A DNA stretch of 64,000 bases from Nocardioides sp. S-1144 (GCF_005954645.2 NZ_CP040695.2:2480001-2544000), one strand, 5' to 3'; numbered from the stretch's first letter, positions 1 through 9,029 are shown. Numbers and translations: made by a program. Notes: generated by a model from the sequence alone, not told the origin.

Positions 1-149
1 TCCTTGTGCGGGACGGGATGTGCTCGGGTCGGCCATCCTAGTTGGCCGTCGTCCGGGACTCGGGGTCGATCCCCATGCCCTGCGCACGGGTCCCGCGGGT
101 CCGGCGCCCCTCCGGCGGGTCGCGGGTCCGGCGGGCCGTTCTGCACAGA

Positions 150-191
150 TGTTCGAACACAGTAGCGATTGTCCGTCGATCGTCGTAGAAT
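150..191 (+). promoter_or_regulatory. Probable leaderless promoter and upstream palindrome of the HNH gene
   Basis: A TAGAAT hexamer at 186-191 lies six bases before the ATG at 198, the spacing expected when transcription starts on the start codon itself. No Shine-Dalgarno sequence is visible, which fits a leaderless mRNA. A perfect 10-bp palindrome, TGTTCGAACA, sits at 150-159. Its half-site order is opposite to the actinobacterial LexA box, so it may be an operator for another regulator. The -35 region is not clear. Confidence 0.45.
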
Positions 192-197
192 AGACCC

Positions 198-1433
198 ATG
201 CCCGCAGCCACCGCCACCCAGACCGCCGACCCGGCCCTGGCAGCGGTGCGCACCCACCAGGCGGCGACCCGCCGGGCCGAGGTCGCGACCCTGGTTGCGG
301 TTCTCGACTGGGCCCTCGAGCACACCACCGACGATGACCCCCACACCGTGACGTTCGGCGAACGGCCGCTCCCGCTGGGTGGCGTCGGCTGCCCGGTCAT
401 CGAGGAGTTCGCCGCCTACGACCTCGCCGCCGCGATGGGCATGAGCACCGACGCCGGGCTGGGCTACCTCGGGCGGGCCCTCGAGCTCCGCTACCGGCTT
501 CCCCGCCTGTGGGCAGCGGTCCTCGACGGGCGGCTCCCCGTCTGGAAGGCCGGTCGGATCGCCGAGTCGACGATGCGCCTGCCCGTCGACGGCGCGGCGT
601 ACGTCGACGCCCGACTCGCCCAGGCCGTCTCCTCGATCACCTTCGCCCAGCTCGACCGCCTCGTCACCGAGGCCCTCGCCCGATACGCACCCCAGGACGT
701 CGCCCCGCCCGCCGACGAACGGCACGCCTGGATCGACCTGACGAACGTCACCCTCCAGGGTCACGTCCGCCTCGACGCCCTCCTGTCGGTTCCCGACGCC
801 CTTGACCTCGAGGACGCCCTCCAGACCGGAGCCGCGAGGCTCACCGACGCCGGATCCACCGACCCCCTCGACGTCCGACGGTCGATCGCCCTCGGCGACC
901 TCGCCCGCGGCGAGCAGCCCCTCGACCTCGTCACGCGACCCACCCGTGACCTCGTCGTGCACGTCCACCACGACAGTCCGGACCTTGGGCGCTGCGCGAC
1001 CACCAGGAGTCCGGTCACCGTCGAGACCATCCGCACCTGGTGCGCCACCGCCGCGAAGGTCACCATCAAGCCCGTCATCGACCTCCACGACCACGTCCAC
1101 GTCGAGGCCTACGAAGCCCCCGACCGGTTGCGCGAACAGATCGAGCTGCGCGACCTCACCTGCGTCTTCCCCCACTGCCGCCGCCCCGCCACCCGCTGCG
1201 ACCTCGACCACGTCGTCCCGTACTCAGCCGGCGGCACCACCAGCAGCGACAACCTCGCGCCCCTCTGCCGACGCCACCACCGCGCCAAGACCCACAGCCG
1301 CTGGCACTACCGGATGGCCGATCCCGGCACCTACGACTGGACCGCGCCGTCGGGCCTCACCTACCGACGAGACCACCACGGCACCACCGCCCTCGACCCA
1401 CCAGCGTCGACAGCACGCCCCGCCGAGACCTGA
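198..1433 (+). CDS. DUF222 domain HNH endonuclease family protein
   Basis: A 411-residue protein of the DUF222/HNH (mycobacterial 13E12 repeat-like) family, a group abundant in Actinobacteria with no settled role. The N-terminal ~300 residues are the helical DUF222 part. The C-terminal HNH zinc-finger nuclease fold starts near residue 317, with a CVFPHC cysteine pair, a DLDHVVPY core, an NLAPLC segment and a final RRHHRAK. All metal ligands and the catalytic histidine appear intact, so DNA cleavage is plausible. The gene stands alone on the plus strand, convergent with priA, and seems to be leaderless. The family is often multicopy and exchanged between genomes, so it may be an accessory gene. 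The natural substrate cannot be told from sequence. Confidence 0.85.
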   Translation: MPAATATQTADPALAAVRTHQAATRRAEVATLVAVLDWALEHTTDDDPHTVTFGERPLPLGGVGCPVIEEFAAYDLAAAMGMSTDAGLGYLGRALELRYRLPRLWAAVLDGRLPVWKAGRIAESTMRLPVDGAAYVDARLAQAVSSITFAQLDRLVTEALARYAPQDVAPPADERHAWIDLTNVTLQGHVRLDALLSVPDALDLEDALQTGAARLTDAGSTDPLDVRRSIALGDLARGEQPLDLVTRPTRDLVVHVHHDSPDLGRCATTRSPVTVETIRTWCATAAKVTIKPVIDLHDHVHVEAYEAPDRLREQIELRDLTCVFPHCRRPATRCDLDHVVPYSAGGTTSSDNLAPLCRRHHRAKTHSRWHYRMADPGTYDWTAPSGLTYRRDHHGTTALDPPASTARPAET

Positions 1434-1449
1434 CCGACCCGCCCCGACA

Positions 1450-1465
1450 CCCCGCCCCGGCGGGG
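1450..1465. terminator. GC-rich hairpin between convergent genes
   Basis: CCCCGC and GCGGGG arms around a four-base loop lie 17 bases after the HNH gene stop, in the 192-bp gap to the convergent priA end. There is no T-tract on either strand. It is a possible bidirectional terminator of the stem-only kind common in high-GC Actinobacteria. Nothing else was found in the gap. Confidence 0.35.
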
Positions 1466-1625
1466 ACATCGGCATGCCCAGCCCGAGAGTGCTCGACGTG
1501 GGCGACTGGGGTGCTGGAGGTGCCGTGCTCACCCTCCCAGCGCACCTCGGCGCCCGCCCCACTCCCGGCCGTCCTCGGCGACCCGCGCGACCACGCGGCC
1601 GACCACAGGCTCTCGACGGTCCGGC

Positions 1626-3695
1626 TCAGAGCTGCTGCGGGTCGACGCGCACCCGCACGGCGTCGAGCTTGCGGGCCGAGCGGATCCGCTGGAGGTCGCC
1701 GAGGGCGCGGGACAGGTCGGCGCCGTGGGCGCGCGGGGTGCGGAGCACCAGCCGCTCCTCCTCGGGGCCGGCGGGCACCGGGCCGAGGACCTCGACGTGG
1801 GCGGGCGGGGCGAGCAGGGTGAGGGCGTCGTCGACGGCGCCGGGCTCGCCGGTGACGGTGGCCAGCCGGGTCGTCGGGGGCAGCCGCGCCTCGTGGCGGT
1901 CGCGCGCCTCGCGCCGCGCGAAGCCGGCGTGGTCCCAGCGCACCAGGGCCTGCAGCGCGGGGTGGGCGGGGTCGCCGACCGCCATCGCGCGCCCGCCGGG
2001 ACGGACCAGCCCCACGGCGTTGCTCCACCGGCGCAGCGCCTCCTCCGCGGCACGGAGGTCGTCGCGACCCAGGAGCAGCCAGGTGTCGAGCAGGACCACG
2101 GCGGCGTACCCGCCCGCGGCGACCGGCTCGGCCCCGGGGGTGGCCACGACGATCGACGGGATGTCGGGCACCTCGGCGAGCACGTGGTCGCCCGACGAGG
2201 TGCGCACCAGGGTGCTGGGGAAGGCCCGGCCGAGCTCCTCGCCGGTGCGCGCGTCGCCGAGGACGGGGGCCCGCAGCCCGTGCGCCCCGCACTCGCGGCA
2301 GGCCCACCCGAGGGCCGGGGTGGCGCACCAGCGGCAGGCCGGCGGCGTGGTGGGCGAGGTGAGCGCGAGCGGGCCGGCGCACGTCGCGCAGCGCGCCGGC
2401 GTGCGGCAGCGCTCGCAGGCCAGGGCCAGCGCGTACCCGGCGCGCGGGGTCTGCACCAGCACCGGGCCCGTGGTCAGCGCCGAGCGCACCAGGTCGTGCA
2501 CCTGGCGCGGCACCCGGGCCCCGGCGCCGTGCGGGTCGCGCTCGAGGTCGAAGTCGGTCGCCCCGGCGATCGCGACCGTGACGGCCGAGCGCAACCGGGC
2601 CCGCGGCGCGACCAGCTCGTGCGCCCACCCGCCCGGCGTGAGGTAGGCCGCCTCGACGCTGCGGGAGAAGCCGCCGACCAGCGCCGCGACGCCCTCCCGC
2701 TCGGCACGCAGCAGGAGCACCTCGCGGGTGTGAGGGTAGGGCGCCCGCGGCTCGGCGTGCAGGTCGTCGCCGTCGTCCCACACCACGACCAGGCCGAGGT
2801 CGACCACCGGCGCGAACGCCGCGGCGCGGGTGCCCACCACGACCCGCCGGGCGCCCCGGCTGATCGCGAGGAAGTCGCGGTAGCGCCGGGCCGGCCCGGA
2901 GTCGGCGGTGAGCGTGACGTGCTGGTCGGGACCCAGCGCGGCACCCAGCGCGGCGTCGACGCGGGCGACGTCCTTGCCGTCGGGCACGCAGACCAGCACG
3001 CCCCGGCCCGAGCGCACGGTCGCGGCGGCCGCGGCGGCCACGAGCGCGGGCCAGTCGTCGCCGGGGGCTACGGTCCACACCGCGCGCGGTGACCCGCCGT
3101 CGGCGAGGTGGCCCAGGAACGCCGGCCCGTGGTCGTAGCCGGCCCACCCGGCGCCGGTGTCGTGCTCGGCGTCGGTGTGGGGCGCGACGATCCCGTCGGC
3201 GGGTCGGTCCGGCGACGGCTGCTTCTCGGTGGTGGCGTGTCGCGGCGGGACGGCGAGCCGCAGCACGTCGGAGCGCACGCCGGCGTAGCGCTCGGCGACG
3301 TCGGCGGTGAGCGCCGCGACCTGCGGCGACAGCACCGGCTCTGGGCTCACCACGCGGCGCAGCGGGGTGAGCCGGCCGGTGTGGTCGGTCTGGTCGGCAC
3401 GCTCGACGAGGTAGCCGTCGACGTCCTGGCCCGCGAAGCGCACCTTGACGCGCACCCCGGGGACGGCGGCCTCGGCCATCGTCGCCGGGACCGCATAGTC
3501 GAAGGTGCGGTCGAGGTGGGCGAGCGGGACGTCGACCAGCACCCGGGCCACCGGTGCCACCTCGGCGACGGCCGCCTCGGCGGCGTTGCGCGCCCGGGTC
3601 GCGCGGGCCTTGGCCTGGGCCTGCTTGACCGTGGCCCGCACCATCCCGGGCAGCAGCTCGGGCTGCGGCACCTCGGGCTCGGGACGTTCGGTCAT
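1626..3695 (-). CDS. priA: Primosomal protein N' (PriA), helicase-motif-deficient actinobacterial form
   Basis: A 689-residue PriA-family protein for replication restart at stalled or collapsed forks. The N-terminal DNA-binding part begins after an ELLPGMVRATVKQ stretch, and RVLVDVPLAHLDRTFDY near residue 50 is typical of PriA. The paired-cysteine zinc region is kept at about residues 425-475 (CERC, CATC, CRWC, CREC). The Walker A position reads WTVAPGDDW near residue 208, with no GxGKT, and the DEAH position reads WDDGDD near 303, so ATP-driven unwinding should be lost. This matches the known actinobacterial PriA proteins, which are thought to act without helicase activity. The ATG at 3695 was chosen because upstream in-frame sequence looks non-coding. 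It is the last gene of the mihF-gmk-rpoZ-coaBC-metK-priA run. Confidence 0.88.
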   Translation of the reverse strand: MTERPEPEVPQPELLPGMVRATVKQAQAKARATRARNAAEAAVAEVAPVARVLVDVPLAHLDRTFDYAVPATMAEAAVPGVRVKVRFAGQDVDGYLVERADQTDHTGRLTPLRRVVSPEPVLSPQVAALTADVAERYAGVRSDVLRLAVPPRHATTEKQPSPDRPADGIVAPHTDAEHDTGAGWAGYDHGPAFLGHLADGGSPRAVWTVAPGDDWPALVAAAAAATVRSGRGVLVCVPDGKDVARVDAALGAALGPDQHVTLTADSGPARRYRDFLAISRGARRVVVGTRAAAFAPVVDLGLVVVWDDGDDLHAEPRAPYPHTREVLLLRAEREGVAALVGGFSRSVEAAYLTPGGWAHELVAPRARLRSAVTVAIAGATDFDLERDPHGAGARVPRQVHDLVRSALTTGPVLVQTPRAGYALALACERCRTPARCATCAGPLALTSPTTPPACRWCATPALGWACRECGAHGLRAPVLGDARTGEELGRAFPSTLVRTSSGDHVLAEVPDIPSIVVATPGAEPVAAGGYAAVVLLDTWLLLGRDDLRAAEEALRRWSNAVGLVRPGGRAMAVGDPAHPALQALVRWDHAGFARREARDRHEARLPPTTRLATVTGEPGAVDDALTLLAPPAHVEVLGPVPAGPEEERLVLRTPRAHGADLSRALGDLQRIRSARKLDAVRVRVDPQQL

Positions 3696-3762
3696 GGGCC
3701 GATGTCTACCAGCGCGCACCGACGCCCCACCGGGTCCTGCCCGGTGGGACGACGGGTGGGGC

Positions 3763-4965
3763 TCAGACGCCGGTCGCCGCCTTGAGGGCGTCGGCGCGGT
3801 CGGTGCGCTCCCAGGTGAACTCGGGCAGCTCGCGGCCGAAGTGGCCGTAGGCCGAGGTCTTGGCGTAGATCGGGCGGAGCAGGTCGAGGTCGCGCAGGAT
3901 GGCGGCCGGGCGCAGGTCGAAGACCGACAGGACGGCCTCCTGGATCTTCTCGTCGCTGACGACGCCGGTGCCGAAGGTCTGCACGAACACGCCGACCGGC
4001 TGGGCCTTGCCGATCGCGTAGGCGACCTGGACCTCGCAGCGGCGCGCGAGGCCCGCCGCGACGACGTTCTTGGCGACCCAGCGCATGGCGTAGGCGGCCG
4101 AGCGGTCGACCTTCGACGGGTCCTTGCCGGAGAACGCGCCGCCGCCGTGGCGGGCCATGCCGCCGTAGGTGTCGACGATGATCTTGCGGCCGGTGAGGCC
4201 GGCGTCGCCCATCGGGCCACCGACCACGAAGCGGCCGGTCGGGTTCACCAGCAGGCGGTAGCCCTCGGAGGGCAGCGAGAACGAGGCCAGCACCGGGTCG
4301 ATGACGTTCTGCTGGATCTCGGCCTCGAGCTTGCTGAGGTCGGTCTCCTCGGAGTGCTGGGTCGACAGCACGACGGTGTCGATGCGCACCGGGCGGTCGT
4401 CCTCGTCGTACTCGATGGTGACCTGGGTCTTGCCGTCGGGACGCAGGTTCGGCATGGTGCCGTTCTTGCGGACCTCGGTGAGCTTCTCGGCCAGGCGCTG
4501 GGCGATCACGATCGGCAGCGGCATCAGCACGTCGGTGTCGTCGCAGGCGTAGCCGAACATCAGGCCCTGGTCGCCGGCGCCGCGGGCGTCGAGCTCGTCG
4601 TCGGAGGCCCCGACGCGCTGCTCGATGCCGGAGTCGACGCCCTGGGCGATGTCGCTCGACTGGGCGCCGATGGCGACCTGGACGCCGCACGTGGTGCCGT
4701 CGAAGCCCTTCTCCGAGGAGTCGTAGCCGATGTCGAGGATGGCGGCGCGCACCAGGTCGGCGACCGGGGCGTAGGCCGTCGTGCGGACCTCACCGGCCAC
4801 GACGACCAGGCCCGTGGTCAGCAGCGTCTCCACCGCGACCCGGAGGTCCTGCTTGTTGGTGTCGTTCTCCATCAGGTAGTCGAGGACCGTGTCGCTGATC
4901 CGGTCCGCGATCTTGTCGGGGTGTCCCTCGGTCACGGACTCGGAGGTGAAAAGACGTCCAGCCAC
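3763..4965 (-). CDS. metK: S-adenosylmethionine synthetase
   Basis: A 400-residue methionine adenosyltransferase that makes S-adenosylmethionine from ATP and methionine in the cytosol. Diagnostic motifs are present: GHPDKIAD near residue 10, [12 protein letters not shown] near 128 and the phosphate-binding [15 protein letters not shown] near 275. Length matches the family. I prefer the GTG at 4965, giving an N-terminus [18 protein letters not shown] like homologues; a TTG two codons upstream at 4971 is the alternative. Seventy bases separate it from coaBC, and a weak -10-like GATACT at 5006-5011 may give metK its own promoter. I found no SAM riboswitch in the gap. Confidence 0.96.
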   Translation of the reverse strand: MAGRLFTSESVTEGHPDKIADRISDTVLDYLMENDTNKQDLRVAVETLLTTGLVVVAGEVRTTAYAPVADLVRAAILDIGYDSSEKGFDGTTCGVQVAIGAQSSDIAQGVDSGIEQRVGASDDELDARGAGDQGLMFGYACDDTDVLMPLPIVIAQRLAEKLTEVRKNGTMPNLRPDGKTQVTIEYDEDDRPVRIDTVVLSTQHSEETDLSKLEAEIQQNVIDPVLASFSLPSEGYRLLVNPTGRFVVGGPMGDAGLTGRKIIVDTYGGMARHGGGAFSGKDPSKVDRSAAYAMRWVAKNVVAAGLARRCEVQVAYAIGKAQPVGVFVQTFGTGVVSDEKIQEAVLSVFDLRPAAILRDLDLLRPIYAKTSAYGHFGRELPEFTWERTDRADALKAATGV

Positions 4966-5041
4966 GGTCAAACTCGCTCTCGCTCAGGTGTGGAGGTGCA
5001 GGGGAAGTATCAGATGACGACCAGGATGCAAGACGGGCGTC

Positions 5042-6325
5042 TCACGGGTCGAATTGACGGTCGAGTCGGCGCACGACCTCGTCCCAGATGACGTGCGCGA
5101 GCGCCGTCTTGGTGCCGTGCGGCACCTCGACCACGGCGCCGTCGGCACCGAGGACGACGGCCTCGTTGTCGGGGCTGCCGAACACCGCTCCCCCGCTGAC
5201 GTCGTTGACGACGAGCAGGTCGCAGCCCTTGCGGGCCAGCTTGGCGCGGGCCAGGTCGAGCACCGACCCGGTGGCGTCGCCGGTCTCGGCGGCGAACCCG
5301 ACGACCACCGAGCCCGGGCGGGCGCGGTGGGTCGAGATCTCCCGCAGGATGTCGTCGTTCTGGACCAGGGTGATCGTCGGCGCCGAGCCGTCGCCGGCCT
5401 TCTTGATCTTGTCGTCGCTGACCTCGCTCGGGCGGAAGTCCGCGGGGGCGGCGGCCATCACGACCGCGTCCGCGCGCGCCGCGGCGGCGACCACCCGGTC
5501 GTGCAGCTCGGCGGTCGTGCCCACCCGGACGACGGTGGCGCCGGCCGGGTCGGGGAGGTCGACGTTGGCGGCCACGACGGTGACCTCGGCGCCGCGGGCG
5601 GCGGCGGCCCGCGCCAGCGCGTAGCCCTGGCGGCCCGAGGACCGGTTGCCCAGGTAGCGGACGGGGTCGAGCGGCTCGCGGGTCCCGCCGGCGGAGACGA
5701 CGACGTGGCGCCCGGCCAGGTCGAGCGTCGGCGCGACGCCGCGGGCGAGCACGTCGGCGCACACCTCGAACAGCGCGGCCGGCTCGGGCAGCCGGCCCTT
5801 GCCGGTGTCGGCACCGGTCAGCCGGCCCTCGGCGGGCTCGACCACCAGGACGCCGCGCGAGCGCAGTGTGGCGACGTTGGCGCGGGTGGCGGCGTGCTCC
5901 CACATCTCGGTGTGCATCGCGGGCGCGAGCACCACCGGGCAGCGGGCGGTGAGCAGGGTGTTGGTGAGCAGGTCGTCGGCCAGGCCGTGGGCCGCCCGGG
6001 CCAGCAGGTCGGCGGTGGCCGGGGCCACCACGACCAGGTCGGCGTGCTGCCCGATCCGCACGTGCGGCACCTCGTGGACGTCGGTCCACACGTCGGTGGC
6101 CACGGGCCGTCCGGAGAGCGCGGCCCAGGTGGGCGCGCCCACGAAGGCCAGGGCCGCCTCGGTCGGGACGACGGTGACGTCGTGCCCGGACTCGGTGAGG
6201 CGGCGCAGCAGCTCGCAGGCCTTGTAGGCGGCGATGCCGCCGCCGACGCCCAGGACGACGCTCGGACGACGGACGGGCCGCGACCCCAGGGGGGTCGCGG
6301 CCTCGTCGTCGGTGCTGGTGCTCAG
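5042..6325 (-). CDS. coaBC: Bifunctional phosphopantothenoylcysteine decarboxylase/synthetase
   Basis: A CoaBC fusion that joins cysteine to 4'-phosphopantothenate and decarboxylates the product in coenzyme A synthesis. The flavoprotein CoaC half covers about residues 20-195, with VVVAPATADLL and the PAMHTEMW motif near 137. The CoaB half follows, with RYLGNRSSG and the DKIKK segment near 301. The start is abnormal: the frame has no ATG, GTG or TTG between the rpoZ stop and the flavin domain. I propose the CTG at 6325, giving MSTSTDDEAATPLGSRP; an ATC at 6334 and a CTG at 6289 are alternatives. The nearest in-frame ATG (6541) would overlap rpoZ by 191 bases and add an Arg/Ser/Pro-rich tail typical of shadow frames. 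The function is certain; the start is not. Confidence 0.85.
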   Translation of the reverse strand: MSTSTDDEAATPLGSRPVRRPSVVLGVGGGIAAYKACELLRRLTESGHDVTVVPTEAALAFVGAPTWAALSGRPVATDVWTDVHEVPHVRIGQHADLVVVAPATADLLARAAHGLADDLLTNTLLTARCPVVLAPAMHTEMWEHAATRANVATLRSRGVLVVEPAEGRLTGADTGKGRLPEPAALFEVCADVLARGVAPTLDLAGRHVVVSAGGTREPLDPVRYLGNRSSGRQGYALARAAAARGAEVTVVAANVDLPDPAGATVVRVGTTAELHDRVVAAAARADAVVMAAAPADFRPSEVSDDKIKKAGDGSAPTITLVQNDDILREISTHRARPGSVVVGFAAETGDATGSVLDLARAKLARKGCDLLVVNDVSGGAVFGSPDNEAVVLGADGAVVEVPHGTKTALAHVIWDEVVRRLDRQFDP

Positions 6326-6350
6326 GCGGCTGATCCGGTCACGGGACGGG

Positions 6351-6683
6351 TCACTCGCTGTAGTTGGCCGAGGCGTCGAGCGCGGCCTGGGCCGCGGCGG
6401 CCTCCTCGGCGGCGAGCTCGGCGGGGTCGACGTCCTCGCAGGTGAGCTTGTCGTCGGCGATCTCGCGCAGCGCGATCGAGAGCGGCTTCTCCTGGACGTG
6501 GGTGTCGACGAGGGGGCCGACGTACTCGAGCAGGCCCTCACCGAGCTGGGAGTAGTAGGCGTTGATCTGCCGGGCGCGCTTGGCGCTGTAGAGGACCAGC
6601 TTGTACTTGCTGTCGGTCTTGGTCAGCAGGTCGTCGATGGACGGGTTGGTGACGCCGACGGCATCGATGTTGGGCGCAGACAC
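6351..6683 (-). CDS. rpoZ: DNA-directed RNA polymerase omega subunit
   Basis: A 110-residue omega subunit, which helps assemble and stabilise RNA polymerase through beta-prime. The conserved core [29 protein letters not shown] (positions about 13-41) and the [13 protein letters not shown] segment identify it. The C-terminus carries a short acidic, alanine-rich tail ([15 protein letters not shown]), as in other actinobacterial omegas. It starts with GTG. It sits 43 bases after gmk and before coaBC, the usual actinobacterial order. Confidence 0.95.
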   Translation of the reverse strand: MSAPNIDAVGVTNPSIDDLLTKTDSKYKLVLYSAKRARQINAYYSQLGEGLLEYVGPLVDTHVQEKPLSIALREIADDKLTCEDVDPAELAAEEAAAAQAALDASANYSE

Positions 6684-6726
6684 GCAGAGGCCTCACTGAG
6701 TCGGGTAGATGCTGGGTGGAGCACGG

Positions 6727-7299
6727 TCAGGCGGACGAAGAGGTGCCCGACTTCATCAAGGCTACCAACTCGTCGGCTGCAGCGTGAACTTCGTGGTTTA
6801 CGATGGTGACGTCGAACTCCGGCTCGGCGGCCAGCTCGGCCCGCGCGGTCTCGAGGCGGCGCTCGCGCTCCTCGGCCGTCTCGGTGCCCCGGCCGACCAG
6901 GCGGCGGACCAGCTCGTCCCACGACGGCGGCTTGAGGAAGACGAAGACGGCCTCCGGCATCGTCTCGCGCACCTGCCGCGCGCCCTGCAGGTCGATCTCC
7001 AGCAGGGAGGGCTGCCCGGCCTCCAGCGAGGTGACCACCGGACCCCGCGGCGTCCCGTAGCGGGCGGCCTTGTGGACCACGGCCCACTCCAGCAGCTCGC
7101 CGCCGGCGACGAGCCGGTCGAAGGCCGCGTCGTCGACGAAGTGGTAGTGGACGCCGTCGACCTCGCCCGGGCGGGCGCGCCGGGTCGTGACCGACACCGA
7201 GATCCAAACGTCGGGGTGCTCCTCGCGGACGGCCGCGGCCACGGTGCCCTTGCCGACGGCGGTCGGGCCGGCCAGGACGACGAGCCGGTTGCCGGTCAC
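6727..7299 (-). CDS. gmk: Guanylate kinase
   Basis: A 190-residue guanylate kinase, phosphorylating GMP to GDP with ATP. The P-loop reads [10 protein letters not shown] at about residues 11-20, followed by the GMP-binding [21 protein letters not shown] region and a lid ending in [13 protein letters not shown]. It starts with GTG, seven bases after the mihF stop. An 11-base direct repeat, ccggtcactgg, spans this junction. Linking purine nucleotide supply with rpoZ is standard in this operon. Confidence 0.96.
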   Translation of the reverse strand: MTGNRLVVLAGPTAVGKGTVAAAVREEHPDVWISVSVTTRRARPGEVDGVHYHFVDDAAFDRLVAGGELLEWAVVHKAARYGTPRGPVVTSLEAGQPSLLEIDLQGARQVRETMPEAVFVFLKPPSWDELVRRLVGRGTETAEERERRLETARAELAAEPEFDVTIVNHEVHAAADELVALMKSGTSSSA

Positions 7300-7306
7300 T
7301 GGCCGG

Positions 7307-7633
7307 TCACTGGTCGGGCGCGAACTCGCGCCCGAGCGCCGCGATCTGCTTGGTGCCGAGGCCGCGCACGCGGCGGGACTCGGCGATGCCGAGGCGCTCC
7401 ATCACCTGGCGCGCGCGGACCTTGCCGAGGCCGGGCATCGACTGCAGCAGGTCGACGACGCGCATCTTGCCGATGACCTCGTTGGTGCGCCCCTCGGCGA
7501 CGACGTCGATGATCGAGGCACCGGAGTTCTTCAGGCGGTTCTTCACCTCGGCCCGCTCGCGTCGCGAGGCCGCGGCCTTCAGGAGCGCCGCCTGGCGTTG
7601 CTCGGGTGTCAGTGGGGGCAATGCCACGGGCAC
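7307..7633 (-). CDS. mihF: Integration host factor, actinobacterial type (MihF)
   Basis: A 108-residue nucleoid-associated protein of the mycobacterial IHF type, unrelated to proteobacterial IHF alpha/beta. The core carries [15 protein letters not shown] and a helix-two-turn-helix-like [18 protein letters not shown] region (residues about 66-83) used for DNA binding. It is probably a chromosome-organising protein. The GTG start at 7633 has GAAGGA just upstream. It heads the operon and has its own promoter at 7679-7708, so it is separately transcribed from the pyrimidine genes. Confidence 0.93.
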   Translation of the reverse strand: MPVALPPLTPEQRQAALLKAAASRRERAEVKNRLKNSGASIIDVVAEGRTNEVIGKMRVVDLLQSMPGLGKVRARQVMERLGIAESRRVRGLGTKQIAALGREFAPDQ

Positions 7634-7678
7634 GGGTCCTTCGGTCGGGTCGGGCGGCAGGAGGAGCCGCGTCGGGCC

Positions 7679-7708
7679 AATCTAGTCATGAGGATCGGGC
7701 AGCGGCAA
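7679..7708 (-). promoter_or_regulatory. Promoter of the mihF-gmk-rpoZ operon
   Basis: On the minus strand a TTGCCG -35 (7708-7703) and a TAGATT -10 (7684-7679) are separated by 18 bases, close to the actinobacterial housekeeping sigma consensus. The predicted transcript starts near 7672 and gives a ~38-base leader with a GAAGGA ribosome-binding site before mihF. Confidence 0.6.
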
Positions 7709-7731
7709 CGCGCCCTGCGTCGCCGGTGCCG

Positions 7732-8193
7732 TCAGAGCGCCAGCTCGGTCTTGCAGACGTCGCGGGACTGCTGCTCGACGTTCTGCACCGCCTCGCGCAG
7801 CGCCTCGCTGCGCACGCTGCCGGCACCGGACTCGATGGCCTCCAGCTCCTCGGGGGTGACGTCGTCGGGCGGGTCGACGGGGTCGTAGGTCACGGGGTCG
7901 ACCCCGGCGGCCTCGAGGGCGTCGGCGAGCGAGGAGAGGCGCTGCACGACCACCGACCAGTCGTCGGCGACGTCGTCGGGGGCGGCCTCCTCGAGGCGCT
8001 CGAAGATCGGCAGGCCCGGGAGCAGCCCGGCGGCCCCGTCGTCGGCGGCCAGCACCCGCCCTAGCTCGGCCTGCTCCTCGACGACGACGTCGCAGTAGCC
8101 CTCGAAGGCGTCGGGATCCTCCCCGCACGCGGTCAGCGCCCCGAGCAGCCCGGGCAGCAGCACCAGCGCCCAGGCCCGCCGGGGGCGGCTCAC
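7732..8193 (-). CDS. Small putative lipoprotein of unknown function
   Basis: A 153-residue protein with a signal peptide (MSRPRRAWALVLLPGLLG) and a lipobox LTAC at residues ~20-23, so it is predicted to be lipid-anchored outside the membrane. The mature part is acidic with few cysteines (about four) and no motif I recognise. It starts with GTG, overlapping the pyrF stop by four bases (GTGA), so it is probably translated with pyrF. Why a lipoprotein ends the pyrimidine operon is unknown. No function is claimed. Confidence 0.7.
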   Translation of the reverse strand: MSRPRRAWALVLLPGLLGALTACGEDPDAFEGYCDVVVEEQAELGRVLAADDGAAGLLPGLPIFERLEEAAPDDVADDWSVVVQRLSSLADALEAAGVDPVTYDPVDPPDDVTPEELEAIESGAGSVRSEALREAVQNVEQQSRDVCKTELAL

Positions 8194-9029
8194 GCCGGCC
8201 CGCGCAGGTCGTCGTTGGCCCGGCGCACGGCGGCGCGCATCGCCTCCAGGTCGGGTCCGGCGCGGAGCACGTCGCGCGAGGAGCTCGGGGCGACGTGCGG
8301 GGTCGCGGCGCCGAAGATCCGGCGGACGTCGGCGGGCGTGCCGCCCTGGGCGCCGAAGCCGGGCGCGAGGATCGGGCCGTTGAAGTCGAGGTCGAAGCCG
8401 GGGTCGGCGATGGTGGCGCCGATCACCGCGCCGAACGAGCCGAGCGGCTCAGCGCCCGCGTTGAGCGCCGCGAGGTGGTCGAGCACCCGACGCGCGACGC
8501 TCTCGCCGGTGTCGACGGTGGCGTGCTGGATCTCGGGGCCCTCGGCGTTGGAGGTCAGCGCCAGCACGAACAGCCCGGCGTCGTGCCGGCGGGCGGTCTC
8601 GACGAACGGCGTCAGCGACCCGAACCCCAGGTAGGGGCTGAGCGTCACGGCGTCCACGGCGAGCGGGCTCGCGGGGTCGAGGTAGGCCTCGGCGTAGGCC
8701 TGCGACGTGGAGCCGATGTCGCCGCGCTTCACGTCGAGCAGCACCAGCGCCCCGGCGGCGCGCGACTCCGCGACGACCCGCTCGAGCACGGCGATCCCGC
8801 GGGAGCCGAAGCGCTCGTAGAAGGCCGACTGCGGCTTGACCATCGAGCACAGCGGCGCGACGGCCTCCACCACCGTGAGCGCGAACCGCTCCAGCCCGGC
8901 GACGTCGTCGTCGAGGCCCCAGGCGTGCAGCAGCGCGGCGTGCGGGTCGATGCCGACGCAGAACGGTCCGCGGTCGGCCAGGGCGGCGTGGAAGCGCGCG
9001 CCGAAGCCGTGGGTGGTCGAGGGGCTCAT
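8190..9029 (-). CDS. pyrF: Orotidine 5'-phosphate decarboxylase
   Basis: A 279-residue group 2 OMP decarboxylase that converts OMP to UMP, the last step of de novo UMP synthesis. FCVGIDPHAALLHAWGL near the N-terminus and the catalytic LLDVKRGDIGSTSQAY segment near residue 100 are characteristic; the longer length is typical of the actinobacterial group. ATG overlaps the upstream oxidase stop by one base (TGATG), so coupling is likely. Confidence 0.95.
   Translation of the reverse strand: MSPSTTHGFGARFHAALADRGPFCVGIDPHAALLHAWGLDDDVAGLERFALTVVEAVAPLCSMVKPQSAFYERFGSRGIAVLERVVAESRAAGALVLLDVKRGDIGSTSQAYAEAYLDPASPLAVDAVTLSPYLGFGSLTPFVETARRHDAGLFVLALTSNAEGPEIQHATVDTGESVARRVLDHLAALNAGAEPLGSFGAVIGATIADPGFDLDFNGPILAPGFGAQGGTPADVRRIFGAATPHVAPSSSRDVLRAGPDLEAMRAAVRRANDDLRGPA

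Noticed and set aside
150..165. LexA box before the HNH gene
   Set aside because: GTTCGAAC has the half-sites in the wrong order and no N4 spacer, so it does not match TCGAAC-N4-GTTCGA.
38..400. Minus-strand reading frame at the left edge
   Set aside because: Overlaps the start of the HNH gene, Arg/Ala-rich, no motif; probably a shadow.
4972..5041. SAM riboswitch before metK
   Set aside because: The 70-base gap is too short and shows no SAM-I or SAM-II/IV core pairing by eye. A covariance-model search was not possible.
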